34,695 bases of DNA from Holophagales bacterium UBA5704 (GTDB lineage: Bacteria; Acidobacteriota; Thermoanaerobaculia; Multivoradales; UBA5704), in NCBI GenBank assembly GCA_002420005.1, contig DIHE01000146.1, positions 20,210 through 54,904 on the forward strand. Direction: 5' to 3'. The notes beneath the pieces are model-generated. The model worked only from the letters and a program-made list of their open reading frames with translations, ran no database searches and was not told where the DNA came from. Every line of letters begins with the position of its first letter. Position 1 is the first letter of the stretch. Positions 14,112 through 23,113 of this stretch are shown here, piece by piece. The position numbers and the translations under genes were made by a program.

Positions 14112-15224
14112 GTGTCCGCTTCGAAGCCCCAGCTCTCCCGCCGGCCCCGCGATCTCGTGCTGGTCTCGGCAGGCCTCGATCTCGACGGCGGAGGCCGTGC
14201 CCTGGCCGGCCGGCTGCTCGCGCGGACGTGCTTGGACGTGGCCGCCGAGCTGGGCGCCGGGTGCGAAATCCTGGCGCTCGGCCGCTCCGGGGCTCCGGGA
14301 CCGGCGCTCTGTTTCGGGACCAGCCAGCGCAGGCTCGCCCTCGCCGCCTGGCGCCGGCAGCTCACCGGGCGGCCTTGCGCCTTGGTGTTCGATCTGCTCG
14401 GCCCTGCCCGCCTTCAGGCCTGGCTGCCCGGCCCGCTTTGCGCGCCCTATCTCGTACCGCTCTACGGCATCGAGGTGTGGCGGCCGCTCGGCTGGCAGCA
14501 GCGGCGCGCCTTGCGCCGCGCCGCGCTCTGCCTCGCCATCTCCCGCTACACGGTGGAGCGCGCACGGCCGTTTTGCGATCTCTCCGGCGCCCACGTCCTC
14601 CCTCTCGCACTCGAAGAGCGTCCTCCGGAGGGCGCCGTCGAGCTCGATCTGATCTCCCAGGCCGGCACGGGCTTCCTCCTGATGGTGGGACGGATGGCGG
14701 CGAGCGAACGCTACAAAGGGCACGACGAGGTGCTGGAGGCCCTGGTCCGTCTTCCCGGCGCCCGCCTGGTGGTGGCCGGCGAGGGGGACGACCGGTTCCG
14801 GCTGCAGGGCCGCGCGGCCGAGCTCGGGCTCCAGAAGCGGGTCCTGTTCACCGGCTTCGTCAGCGAGGCGACCCTCGCCGAGCTGTACCGGCGCTCGGCG
14901 GCGTTCGTCCTGCCCAGCCTCGGCGAGGGGTTCGGCCTGGTCTACCTGGAAGCCATGCGCGCCGGCAAGCCGTGCATCGCCGCCCGCGGCAGCGCCGCCG
15001 AGGAGGTGGTGGCCGACGGCACCACCGGTTTCCTGGTGGACCGCGAGGCGGCCGGCGCGCTGCCGGACGCCCTCGGACGCCTGCTCGCCCATCCGGAGCT
15101 GGCGCGGCGGATGGGCGAGGCCGGCCGCCAACGCTGGCGGGAGCAGTTCTCGTTCGCCCGGTTCCAGGCGGGCCTGCGCCCCCTGCTCGCAGAGCTGGCC
15201 CTCTCGGCGGGGAGGACGGCCTGA
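14112..15224 (+). CDS. GT4 glycosyltransferase (first gene of the glycan cluster)
   Basis: This is a GT-B fold retaining glycosyltransferase of about 370 residues, likely adding a sugar from a nucleotide donor to a lipid-linked repeat unit at the cytoplasmic membrane face. The C-terminal half carries MVGRMAASERYKGHDEVLEAL, VVAGEGDD, VLFTGFVSEATLAELYRRS and the donor-binding GEGFGLVYLEAMRAGKP (E-x7-E type). The N-terminal acceptor domain is less conserved but has SAGLDLDGGGRALA, in the position of the usual GGxxxH loop. No ATG fits. GTG at 14112 is the best start and GTG at 14157 is an alternative, both with weak ribosome binding sites. The stop overlaps the asnB start by one base (TGATG). Confidence 0.87.
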   Translation: MSASKPQLSRRPRDLVLVSAGLDLDGGGRALAGRLLARTCLDVAAELGAGCEILALGRSGAPGPALCFGTSQRRLALAAWRRQLTGRPCALVFDLLGPARLQAWLPGPLCAPYLVPLYGIEVWRPLGWQQRRALRRAALCLAISRYTVERARPFCDLSGAHVLPLALEERPPEGAVELDLISQAGTGFLLMVGRMAASERYKGHDEVLEALVRLPGARLVVAGEGDDRFRLQGRAAELGLQKRVLFTGFVSEATLAELYRRSAAFVLPSLGEGFGLVYLEAMRAGKPCIAARGSAAEEVVADGTTGFLVDREAAGALPDALGRLLAHPELARRMGEAGRQRWREQFSFARFQAGLRPLLAELALSAGRTA

Positions 15225-17005
15225 TGTGCGGCATCAACGGCCTGGCCCGCCTGCACCCCGAGGCTCCGCCGCTCGACCGGGAGGAGCTGCTGCGCACGCG
15301 CGAGGCGATGGCCGCGCGCGGTCCTGACGCCGCCGGCGCCTGGCTCTCCGCCGACGGCCGCGTGGCGCTCGCCAGCCGGCGCCTGGCGATCCTCGACCTC
15401 TCGGCCGCCGGCACCCAGCCGATGGCCTCCCCGGACGGCCGCTGGCACCTGGTGATGAACGGCGAGATCTACAACTTTCGCGCCTTGCGCCGCGAGCTGG
15501 AGGCGGACGGGGTCCCCTTCCGCTCGCAGAGCGACACCGAGGTGGTGCTCGCCCTGCTCGCCCGGAAGGGTCCGGCGGCGCTCTCCCGCCTGCGCGGCAT
15601 GTTCGGGCTCGCGCTCTGGGACGACGCCGAGAAACGCCTCCTCCTCGCCCGCGATCCCCTCGGGATCAAACCGCTCTACTGGACGGCGGAAGGCGGCATC
15701 CTGCGCTTCGCCTCACAGGTGAAGGCGCTGGAAGCCGGCGGTGCGGTGTCCCGCGCGGTCGATCCGGCCGGCCTCGCCGGATTCCTCCTCTGGGGCGCGG
15801 TGCCCGAGCCGTGGACGATCCGCCGCGCCGTCCACGCCCTCCCGGCCGGCTGCTTCCTCGTCGCGGCGGACGGCCGGGCCGGCGATCCGGTGCCCTACCA
15901 CCGGCTCGATCAGGCTCCCGCAGGACCGCCGCTCGATCCGCTCGATCCCATCAGCGCGGTCGAGGACGCGGTCGTGGCCCACCTCGAATCGGACGTGCCG
16001 GTGGCCGTCTTCCTCTCCGCCGGGCTCGACTCGGGGCTGATCGCGGCCCTGGCGCGGCGCCACCTCCCCACGCCGCCGACCACCTTCACCCTCACCTTCG
16101 ACGCGCTCGCCGGGACCGCCGAGGACGAGGGCCCGCTCGCCGCCGCGGTGGCGCGCGCGCTCGGCACCCGCCACGTCGAGCGCCGGGTGGGACCGGCCGA
16201 CTTCGCGGGCCTCTGGCCCTTGGCGCTCGCCGCCATGGACCAGCCGAGCATCGACGGCTTCAACACCTTCGTGGTGAGCAAAGCGGCGCACGAGGCCGGG
16301 CTCAAGGTGGTGCTCTCCGGCCTCGGCGGCGACGAGCTGTTCGGCAGCTATCCGTCGTTTCGCGACGTGCCGGCGCTCGAACGCACCGCGCGACGCCTCG
16401 GCCGCCTCCCCGGCCTGCCGGCGCTCTGGCCGCACCTCGCCCGCCTCGCGCCGGGCCGGCCGAAGCTGCCGGGGCTGCTGCGCCACGGCCGTTCCCGGGC
16501 CGGAGCGTACGTCCTGCGCCGCGGCCTGTTCCTGCCGGAAGAGCTGCCCGCTCTGCTCGGCCGGGAGACGGCAGAGGAGGGGCTGCGGGCCTGTGATCCG
16601 GTCGCCGCGGCGGCCGGCGTGCTGGGTGCTCCGGGCGACCCCTGGCGCGACGTCCACCGCCTGGAGACGGCCCTCTACATGCGCAACCAGCTCCTGCGCG
16701 ACTCCGACTGGGCCTCCATGGCCTGGTCGGTCGAGCTGCGCGTGCCCCTGGTCGACGCCTGGCTGCACCATCATCTGGCGGCGGCGGATTTCGCGCCGGC
16801 GCGCAGCCGGGGCAAGGCGGAGCTGGTGCGGCAGGCGGCCCCGGAGCTGCCGGCCGCGCTGTTCAGCCGCCCCAAGTCGGGTTTCTACATCCCGGTCCTG
16901 GAGTCGCTCGCTCCGGAGACCGCCCGCCTGCGCCCGGGCGTACGGTCGCGGCGCCTGGCTCTGCGGGTGCTGGACGAGATGGGAATATGGCCGGCGGCGC
17001 GCTGA
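15224..17005 (+). CDS. asnB: Glutamine-hydrolysing asparagine synthetase-like amidotransferase
   Basis: This 593-residue protein has a class II glutamine amidotransferase domain starting MCGI (nucleophile C2), with RGPD (33-36) and NGEIYNF (79-85). A C-terminal synthetase domain follows, with the ATP pyrophosphatase loop FLSAGLDSG (S265-S270) and SGLGGDELFGSY. It uses glutamine ammonia to amidate a carboxylate. Inside a polysaccharide cluster, homologues are thought to amidate uronic acids or similar sugar carboxylates rather than free aspartate. No second sugar-specific clue is present. A GGAGG lies nine bases upstream and the start overlaps the previous stop, so it is coupled to the first glycosyltransferase. 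The C-terminus appears intact, ending RVLDEMGIWPAAR. Confidence 0.93.
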   Translation: MCGINGLARLHPEAPPLDREELLRTREAMAARGPDAAGAWLSADGRVALASRRLAILDLSAAGTQPMASPDGRWHLVMNGEIYNFRALRRELEADGVPFRSQSDTEVVLALLARKGPAALSRLRGMFGLALWDDAEKRLLLARDPLGIKPLYWTAEGGILRFASQVKALEAGGAVSRAVDPAGLAGFLLWGAVPEPWTIRRAVHALPAGCFLVAADGRAGDPVPYHRLDQAPAGPPLDPLDPISAVEDAVVAHLESDVPVAVFLSAGLDSGLIAALARRHLPTPPTTFTLTFDALAGTAEDEGPLAAAVARALGTRHVERRVGPADFAGLWPLALAAMDQPSIDGFNTFVVSKAAHEAGLKVVLSGLGGDELFGSYPSFRDVPALERTARRLGRLPGLPALWPHLARLAPGRPKLPGLLRHGRSRAGAYVLRRGLFLPEELPALLGRETAEEGLRACDPVAAAAGVLGAPGDPWRDVHRLETALYMRNQLLRDSDWASMAWSVELRVPLVDAWLHHHLAAADFAPARSRGKAELVRQAAPELPAALFSRPKSGFYIPVLESLAPETARLRPGVRSRRLALRVLDEMGIWPAAR

Positions 17006-17090
17006 CCGCGGCGCGCCCCCTTGCGCCACCCTCCGCCTTCTGCACATCATCTGGCGTCTGACGGGATCAAAACCCAGCGGTGAACCTACG

Positions 17091-17969
17091 ATGCTTGATC
17101 GCCTTCTCTTGCGATATTTCCGTGCTCCGGAGCACCCCGCAAAGCTGCGGGTTGTTCGCTGGCTCGGCCGGGCGGTGCTGCCGGAGGTCGGCATCGTTGC
17201 TCCGATCCACGGAGAGTTGCGGCTTTGTCTGCACCCCAGGGACTGGATCGAGTATCTGCTCCTGCGCGGTGACGCGTACGAGCCCTGCACGCTCCATTTT
17301 CTTGAGGCGAACCTGCGCCCGCGAGATGGGGCGATCCTCGCCGGTACGAACTTCGGGCTGCATGTGGCCGTGGCGGCTCGCGCCGTCGGTGAATCGGGCC
17401 TGGTGTTGGGCGTCGAGCCCCAGCCGGAGGCGCTCCTCCGGGCGCGCCACAATCTGCGGCTCAACGGGCTCCTTTCGCGGGTCCGCCTGGTGCAGGCCGC
17501 GCTGGGCAGGGAGAAACGGCTGGCTCAGATGGCCTGGTCGGCAACGGAAAATCCCGGTACCGCCAGTCTCCTCGATCCCGGGGACGGGTTCGTGACGTCT
17601 CTACAACCGCTCGACGCCGTCAAGGAGCTGCTCGGCGCTGCTCCCTTTCGCCTGCTCCTGCTGGATGTGCAAGGCTTCGAGCTCGAGGCCCTGAAAGGAC
17701 TCCACCTCGCCGAGGGACCGGAGCTGGCGGTCGTCGAGCTCGACCCGGAGTTTCTGACCCGCGCCGGGACGCCCGCCGAAGCCGTGGTCGAGAGGTTCAC
17801 GGCAGCCGGCTACAGTGTCACCGACCTTCATGGGAACCCGCCGCTCAACCTTCTGAGCCTGCCGGAGAGAAATTTCGTGGCGGTCAAGTCGCCTTCCGTC
17901 CAGGTGCACTGGGTCCCCCGGCATCTCGCGTCGGGCGGAAAGCCTGGGAGCGCTCGTTGCGGGAATTGA
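17091..17969 (+). CDS. FkbM-family methyltransferase with altered motif I
   Basis: This 292-residue protein belongs to the FkbM group of S-adenosylmethionine-dependent O-methyltransferases that often decorate sugars. The acidic second-strand motif GVEPQPEALLRARHN (108-121) and DVQGFELEALKGL (192-204) are clear. The first motif, normally D-x-G-A-N-x-G, reads LAGTNFGLHVAVA here (G85 to G89), so the usual aspartate is replaced and cofactor binding may differ. Unlike most genes in this cluster it does not overlap its neighbour: 85 bases separate it from asnB, with somewhat lower GC. The start is ATG at 17091 with no strong ribosome binding site. The next gene starts 13 bases after its stop. Confidence 0.82.
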   Translation: MLDRLLLRYFRAPEHPAKLRVVRWLGRAVLPEVGIVAPIHGELRLCLHPRDWIEYLLLRGDAYEPCTLHFLEANLRPRDGAILAGTNFGLHVAVAARAVGESGLVLGVEPQPEALLRARHNLRLNGLLSRVRLVQAALGREKRLAQMAWSATENPGTASLLDPGDGFVTSLQPLDAVKELLGAAPFRLLLLDVQGFELEALKGLHLAEGPELAVVELDPEFLTRAGTPAEAVVERFTAAGYSVTDLHGNPPLNLLSLPERNFVAVKSPSVQVHWVPRHLASGGKPGSARCGN

Positions 17970-17982
17970 GAGAAACAGAGAT

Positions 17983-19287
17983 ATGGCCGGCGACGCGCTG
18001 ACCCCCGCCAGAACGTCGGAGGGACGGCTGCGGCAGTGGGTCGGCATCCTCTCTGCCTTCTTCACCGCGCAGGGCTTGATTCAGCTCGCCGGGATCGCCG
18101 CCGGCCTTCTGCTGGTGCGGACGCTGCCGGTACGCGAGTTTGCGCTCTACACCCTGGCGCTCTCGGTGACGACCTTTTTCACCTTTCTCTCCGACCTGGG
18201 GAGCACGGGCTCGCTGGTTCATTTTTTCCACCGCGCGCAGCAGCAGGGTGAAGACTTCGCGCCCTATCTCGCTGCCGTGCTCTCCCTGCGCCGCCTCGCG
18301 TTCCTGCTCGGTGCCCTGGCGGTCGCCGTGGCCTTCCCGCACGCTGCGCTGGCCAAAGGGTACGGCGGACTGGAGATCGCCCTTGCGCTGGCCGCCGTCC
18401 TCGTCGCGGTCTGGTTCCAGATCGGTGCGGCGGTGCAAGTGCTCTCCTTGCGCCTCGCCGACCGTTACCTCGTCTCTTACCGGGCCGAAGTATGCGGCGC
18501 GGTGCTCCGCCTGCTGCTCACCACCACCATGGCCGCCACCGCGTTGCTGTTCGCCTGGATCGGCGTGCTCGCCACGGCCATGGGCACCGCAACCACCGCC
18601 CTCCTGGCGGCCCGCGGTGGAGCCCCTCGGCCACCGGCCGGGTCCGATTTGCAGCCCTACCGCAAACGGGTGCTCCGCTATCTGGTCCCCACCCTGCCGA
18701 GCGCGCTGTACTTCGCGATCCAGGGGCCTCTCGTCATCTGGCTCGCCGCGACCTTCGGCGCCACCCGCAACATCGCCGAGGTCGGCGCTCTCTCCCGGCT
18801 CGGCCTGGTGGTGGGCATGTTCTCCGCTCTGAGCAGCGTGGTCTTCGTGCCGCGCTTGGCGCGGGTCACCGATGAACGGCTCTGGCGTGTCCGCTATGTT
18901 CAGTTCGGCGGCGCGCTCGCCGCCATCGCCCTGGCGCTCTTCGCCACGGCCGCCCTCCTCCCCGGCGCGCTCTTGTGGGTGTTGGGCGAGAGCTACACCG
19001 GGCTCCATCGCGAGCTGGTGCTGGTCGTGGCCGGCTCCGGCCTGACGCTCCTCGACGGCTATGTAGTGAGCGTGAACCTGGCGCGCGGTTGGAACCGCTG
19101 GCAGGGTCTCGCGATGGCCGTTCTGGTGGTGATCCAGGCTGCGTTCGTGGCGTTCATCTCGCTCGACACCACCGGCGGCGTGCTCACCTTCAATCTGCTG
19201 AGCTCCGCCGCGGCTCTGGCCATTCAGGTCGCGATCGCCGTCCCGGGCTTCGTCCGGCCCCCGGGCCTCGCCGGGAACAACGCCTGA
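17983..19287 (+). CDS. Wzx-like polysaccharide flippase
   Basis: This is a 434-residue integral membrane protein with about 12 to 14 helices and the pattern of the MOP superfamily (PST/Wzx branch), which flips undecaprenyl-linked repeat units across the inner membrane. Family-like features are the N-terminal LIQLAGIAAGLLLVRTLP, followed by REFALYTLALSV and TFLSDLGSTGSL, matching the common G-x-x-x-x-R-x-L-x-x-x-x-F-x-x-Y arrangement. A short basic cytoplasmic loop near residue 215 (DLQPYRKRVLRYL) separates two halves. It is the only flippase candidate in the cluster. The ATG at 17983 follows a GAGAAACAGAG stretch, a weak ribosome binding site. Substrate cannot be predicted. Confidence 0.83.
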   Translation: MAGDALTPARTSEGRLRQWVGILSAFFTAQGLIQLAGIAAGLLLVRTLPVREFALYTLALSVTTFFTFLSDLGSTGSLVHFFHRAQQQGEDFAPYLAAVLSLRRLAFLLGALAVAVAFPHAALAKGYGGLEIALALAAVLVAVWFQIGAAVQVLSLRLADRYLVSYRAEVCGAVLRLLLTTTMAATALLFAWIGVLATAMGTATTALLAARGGAPRPPAGSDLQPYRKRVLRYLVPTLPSALYFAIQGPLVIWLAATFGATRNIAEVGALSRLGLVVGMFSALSSVVFVPRLARVTDERLWRVRYVQFGGALAAIALALFATAALLPGALLWVLGESYTGLHRELVLVVAGSGLTLLDGYVVSVNLARGWNRWQGLAMAVLVVIQAAFVAFISLDTTGGVLTFNLLSSAAALAIQVAIAVPGFVRPPGLAGNNA

Positions 19288-19314
19288 TCATCACGCATTT
19301 CTCGAGGGACTACC

Positions 19315-20055
19315 GTGCATGCACCCAACGAAGAATTGATCCTCCGCCGGCTACGGCCCAACGACGTCGTGCTCGACATCGGCGGCTGGGCCCGGCCCTT
19401 CAACCGCGCCAACCACGTGATGGATCACGAACCTTTCGACACACGCGGTTTTTACGGCCTTCCTCCCCAGGGCGGCGACCGGGAGCACTTCGACCGCGAC
19501 ACCTGGATCTGCCGGGACATCTGTGACCACCGGCCCTATCCCTTCGGCGCGAAGGAAATCGACTTCGTCATCTGCTCGCACACCCTGGAGGACGTCCGCG
19601 ATCCTCTGTGGGTCTGCTCCGAGATGGTCCGCATCGCCAAGGCCGGCTACCTTGAGGTACCCTCGCGCCTGGCCGAGTCGTCGCGCGGCATCGAACCGGG
19701 CCAGGTGGGCTGGTCGCACCATCGCTGGCTGATCGACATTGAGGGCGGCCATGTCAATTTTCTGATGAAGTATCATACGATCCACAGCCACTGGCGCCTG
19801 TCCTTTCCCGAGCGCTTCTTCCGGCGCCTTCCGGACGAGAGGAAGGTGCAGTGGTTGTTCTGGGACGATTCGTTCTCCTGGTCCGAAACGCTCCTGTACG
19901 GGGTGGGCACCATTGACGCCGAGCTCGAAAGGTACGTGCGCGAGCGGCGGCCCTACCCCAGCTGGCTGGTGAGAGCGGATCGGAGCCTGCGCACCGCCTG
20001 GTCCTTGCCCCGCAGGGCGGTGGCGAAGGTCCGCAGGATAGCCTCCGGCGGATGA
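19315..20055 (+). CDS. SAM-dependent methyltransferase
   Basis: This 246-residue class I methyltransferase-like protein shows motif I as VVLDIGGWARPFN (18-30), an aspartate at the acidic position, and an HTLEDV segment (89-94) typical of Methyltransf_11 proteins, where DHTLEHV-like sequences precede the catalytic pocket. GGWARPFNRANHV is wider than the standard G-x-G-x-G, suggesting a subfamily found in glycan clusters. The start is GTG at 19315, preceded by GAGGGA at a good distance. The C-terminal 70 residues (FWDDSFSWSETLLYG onward) do not match a domain I know. Its likely role is methyl transfer to a sugar or precursor in the same pathway. Confidence 0.78.
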   Translation: MHAPNEELILRRLRPNDVVLDIGGWARPFNRANHVMDHEPFDTRGFYGLPPQGGDREHFDRDTWICRDICDHRPYPFGAKEIDFVICSHTLEDVRDPLWVCSEMVRIAKAGYLEVPSRLAESSRGIEPGQVGWSHHRWLIDIEGGHVNFLMKYHTIHSHWRLSFPERFFRRLPDERKVQWLFWDDSFSWSETLLYGVGTIDAELERYVRERRPYPSWLVRADRSLRTAWSLPRRAVAKVRRIASGG

Positions 20056-20071
20056 GCCCGGAGAGGCTGCA

Positions 20072-21133
20072 ATGCTCCGCGTCTGCCATGTCACGCCGAC
20101 GTACTTCTCCCCCGACTCGGTGCTCGGCGGCGGCGAGCGCTTCGCGGAGGAGCTGGCGCGCACCATGGCCGGGCGCACCGAGGTGAAGCTGGTGAGCTTC
20201 GGCCGCCGTGCGCTGCGCGAGCGCCCGGCCCCCCGCTTCGAGCGGGTGATCCTCGAAAGCCGCACCCGGGACCGGATGACGCCGTTCGCCTGGGGCCTGT
20301 GGCGCGAGCTGCGCGACGCCGACGTCCTCCACTGCCACCAGTACCACGTGCTGCCCACCTTCCTCGCCGCCCTCTACGGGCACCTGCGCAAGCGCCCGGT
20401 GTTCGTCTCCGACCTGGGAGGCGGCGGCTGGACGCCGGGTTATCAGATCGACCAGGCGCGCTGGATCACCGCACACCTGCCGATCTCCGCCTATGCCGCG
20501 CGCTCCCTCCCCGGCCGGCCCCGGCCGCACCGGGTGATCTGGGGCGGCGTGGATCTCGCCCGCCACCCCCTGCGGACGCAGCCGGTCCACGACGGCTCGC
20601 TGGTCTTCCTGGGGCGCGTCCTGCCGCACAAGGGGGTGCACTTCCTGATCGACGGCCTGCCGCCGGAGACCACCCTCCACGTCATCGGCCCGCAGACCGA
20701 TCCGGCGTACGCCGCGGAGCTGCGCGAGCGTGCCGAGGGCAAGGACGTCCGCTTCCACGGCGCGCTCCCGGACGGGGAGGTCGTCGCGCGGCTCGGCACG
20801 GCGATGGCGCTCGTCCATCCCACCCCGGTCGACGCCGCCGGCTCGGCCGGCGCCCATGAGCTGTTCGGCCTCGCGCTGGTGGAGGCGATGGCCTGCGGCT
20901 GTCCGGTGATCGCCTCCGACGCCGCCTCGCTCCCCGAGATCGTCGAGCCGGAGAGGAGCGGCCTGCTCGTGCCGCCGAACGATCCGGCGGCGATCGGCCG
21001 CGCCGTCGGGCGTCTGCAAGGCGATCCGGCGCTCTGGCGCACCCTCTCCACCGGCGCCCGGCGCAGGGTCGAGGAGCGCTTCACCTGGGAGAAGGTGGCC
21101 GACCGCTGCCTGGAGGCCTACGCGACGCCATGA
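20072..21133 (+). CDS. GT4 glycosyltransferase
   Basis: This is a 353-residue GT-B fold transferase. The N-terminal VCHVTPTYFSPDSVLGGGERFAEELA includes the acceptor-side glycine-rich loop. HCHQYHVLPT is typical of GT4 enzymes. The donor domain has LVFLGRVLPHKGVHFLIDGL, then HELFGLALVEAMACGCPVIAS with the two conserved glutamates of the E-x7-E motif, and LLVPPNDPAAI. A GAGAGG lies upstream of the ATG. The stop overlaps the next start (ATGA). It should transfer one sugar of the repeat unit, and donor and linkage are unknown. Confidence 0.9.
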   Translation: MLRVCHVTPTYFSPDSVLGGGERFAEELARTMAGRTEVKLVSFGRRALRERPAPRFERVILESRTRDRMTPFAWGLWRELRDADVLHCHQYHVLPTFLAALYGHLRKRPVFVSDLGGGGWTPGYQIDQARWITAHLPISAYAARSLPGRPRPHRVIWGGVDLARHPLRTQPVHDGSLVFLGRVLPHKGVHFLIDGLPPETTLHVIGPQTDPAYAAELRERAEGKDVRFHGALPDGEVVARLGTAMALVHPTPVDAAGSAGAHELFGLALVEAMACGCPVIASDAASLPEIVEPERSGLLVPPNDPAAIGRAVGRLQGDPALWRTLSTGARRRVEERFTWEKVADRCLEAYATP

Positions 21134-22212
21134 CCGCACAGGTCCTCCAGATCGTCCCCGAGCTGCCCCCCCGGCTCGGCGGTGTCGGCGGCTATGCGCT
21201 CGCCCTCGCCCGCGCTCTGCGCGACCATGCAGGAATGGAGACCCACTTTCTGGTGACCGATCCGGCATGGCGACCGGCGGAGACCGGCGAGACCGGGGTG
21301 ACCGGGGAGCGGCTCCCCGCGCGCTCAGTTCGGGCGCTCCGCGGCGCGCTCACCGCGGCCGGACGGGAGGGCCTGCCCGTCCTCCTCCACTACGCCAACT
21401 ACGCCTACCAGCGGCGGGGCTGCCCGTTCTGGCTGGTGCGCACCCTGGAGATCCGGCCGTCGCACCGGCTGGTGACCTTCTTCCACGAGGTCCATGCCGG
21501 CGGCCCTCCGTGGCGCAGCTCGTTCTGGCTCGCCCCGCTGCAGCGCCACCTCGCCGCGCGGCTCGCCCGGCGGAGCGACCGGTGCGCCACCAGCCTCCCT
21601 CTCTATCGCGGTCTGCTGGAAGCCCTGGCCCCCGGAACGGACGCGGTGGTTCTCCCGGTCCTGTCGCCTCTGGGGGAACCGGCCGAGGTGGCGCCGCTCG
21701 CCGCGCGCCACCCGCGGCGCCTTCTCGTCTTCGGCGGCCCGGGCGCCCGCCGGAGGGCCTATGGGGAGCGCCGTGGCGACCTCGCCGCCGCCTGCGCGGC
21801 CCTGGAGATCACCGAGATCCTCGACATCGGAGCCCCCCTCGATCCGGCGCCGCCGGCCGCCATCGCCGGGGTACCCGTCCACCTCTGCGGCCCGCTCCCC
21901 GATGCGGCGGCGAGCCGCCTGTTCGCCGAAGCCTTCGCCGGATTTCTCGCCTATCCTCCGGCGTTCCTGGGGAAATCGACCATCTTCGCGGCCTGCTCGT
22001 CGCACGGCGCTCTCCCTGTGTCCTCCTGGGAGGGCACGGAGGCGCGGCCGGCTCCGGGCCTCCTGTGGAGCCCGGGCGATCCGGCGGGCGCCGCGGACGT
22101 CCAGGCGGTGGCCTCCGCCGCGCGGGCCTGGTACCTCGACCACGCGGCGCCGACGGCAGCCGCGGCCTTTCACCAACTGCTCCTCCCCGGCCCGGCCGCC
22201 GTCGCGTCGTAG
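21130..22212 (+). CDS. Divergent GT-B glycosyltransferase-like protein
   Basis: This 360-residue protein starts like a GT4 enzyme (VLQIVPELPPRLGGVGGYALALARAL, containing the GGVGGYA loop) and has HYANYAYQRRGCP and FFHEVH in the acceptor half. The second half differs: where GT4 proteins have G-x-x-L-x-x-x-K-G and an E-x7-E motif, this one has LLVFGGPGARRRAYGERR and FLGKSTIFAACSSHGALPV, without the paired glutamates. It may be an unusual glycosyltransferase or a non-catalytic relative. It overlaps the previous stop by four bases and precedes a methyltransferase, so it is firmly inside the operon. The fold assignment is likely; the activity is uncertain. Confidence 0.72.
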   Translation: MTAQVLQIVPELPPRLGGVGGYALALARALRDHAGMETHFLVTDPAWRPAETGETGVTGERLPARSVRALRGALTAAGREGLPVLLHYANYAYQRRGCPFWLVRTLEIRPSHRLVTFFHEVHAGGPPWRSSFWLAPLQRHLAARLARRSDRCATSLPLYRGLLEALAPGTDAVVLPVLSPLGEPAEVAPLAARHPRRLLVFGGPGARRRAYGERRGDLAAACAALEITEILDIGAPLDPAPPAAIAGVPVHLCGPLPDAAASRLFAEAFAGFLAYPPAFLGKSTIFAACSSHGALPVSSWEGTEARPAPGLLWSPGDPAGAADVQAVASAARAWYLDHAAPTAAAAFHQLLLPGPAAVAS

Positions 22213-22257
22213 AATGAGCACGGACCTTTGCGGCCTCGCAACGAGGAGCGGAAACGA

Positions 22258-23079
22258 TTGAAGACCCTACGCCATCTGCTGTCCGGTTTCGCGCGGACGC
22301 TGCTTCCCCAGCCGGTCGCGGCCGGGCTGCGGAGATTCATCTGGAGCCTGCCCAACCTGCGCCGGGAGCTGAAGTCTCACCTCGTGGTGACGGTCGCCGG
22401 CCCTGCCGACTGGGTCCTCTTCAACGACATCTTCGTCGAGAAGGAGTACGATCCGGCGATCGATCTCGCCCTGGAGCGGGCCGCCCGCGGCGACCGGGCC
22501 GGCCGGCCGCTCACCGTGGTGGACCTGGGAGCCAACGTCGGCTACTTCACGTTGCGCGCCGTCGACCGCATCGACACCGCAGCTCCCGGCTCGGCTCTCC
22601 GCTTCGTCCTCGTCGAGCCGAACCCGGCGTTGATCGCTGAGCTGAAGCGCCGCCTGTTGACCCAGCCCCGGCTGGCCGCCTGCGTCACGCTCCTCCAGGG
22701 GCTGGTCGGCAGCCGCCGCGAAGGCATGGGCGTGCTGTTCGAATCCCCTCTCCATTTCGAGAGCTCGCTCATCGGACGGCGGGGCCTGCGGCGGCGCGAG
22801 GTGCCGTATCTGGACCTCGACGCCGCGCTCGGAGCCGGCGCACAGGTGGATCTGCTCAAGTGCGACATCGAAGGCGCGGAGCTGGAGCTCCTGGCCGCCT
22901 ACCCGGACCTGCTGCGGCGCACCGCGGTGTGTGTCATCGAGCTGCATCCCGAGAAGTGTGATGCCGCGGCCTGCCTCCGGCTCCTCGAGGAGGCCGGCTT
23001 CGACGAGCGGCGGATCCTGCGCGAAGGAGACGCCTGGAAGGTCCTCCTGCTCGCGAAATCCGGAGGACTCCGCCCGTGA
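22258..23079 (+). CDS. FkbM-family methyltransferase
   Basis: This 273-residue protein has all three FkbM signatures: VVDLGANVGYFTLR (87-100) for cofactor binding, FVLVEPNPALIAELK (116-130), and LKCDIEGAELELLAAYPDLL (200-219). It is therefore a better candidate for an active sugar O-methyltransferase than the FkbM gene at 17091. TTG at 22258 is chosen because a GAGGAG (22243-22248) lies nine bases upstream. A TTG at 22228 in the same frame would add ten residues. Two FkbM enzymes in one cluster suggest methylation at two positions, or one inactive copy. Confidence 0.88.
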   Translation: MKTLRHLLSGFARTLLPQPVAAGLRRFIWSLPNLRRELKSHLVVTVAGPADWVLFNDIFVEKEYDPAIDLALERAARGDRAGRPLTVVDLGANVGYFTLRAVDRIDTAAPGSALRFVLVEPNPALIAELKRRLLTQPRLAACVTLLQGLVGSRREGMGVLFESPLHFESSLIGRRGLRRREVPYLDLDAALGAGAQVDLLKCDIEGAELELLAAYPDLLRRTAVCVIELHPEKCDAAACLRLLEEAGFDERRILREGDAWKVLLLAKSGGLRP

Positions 23080-23113
23080 GCCATGGCGGCCACGGGCCGC
23101 GCGGTCCCCGCGC

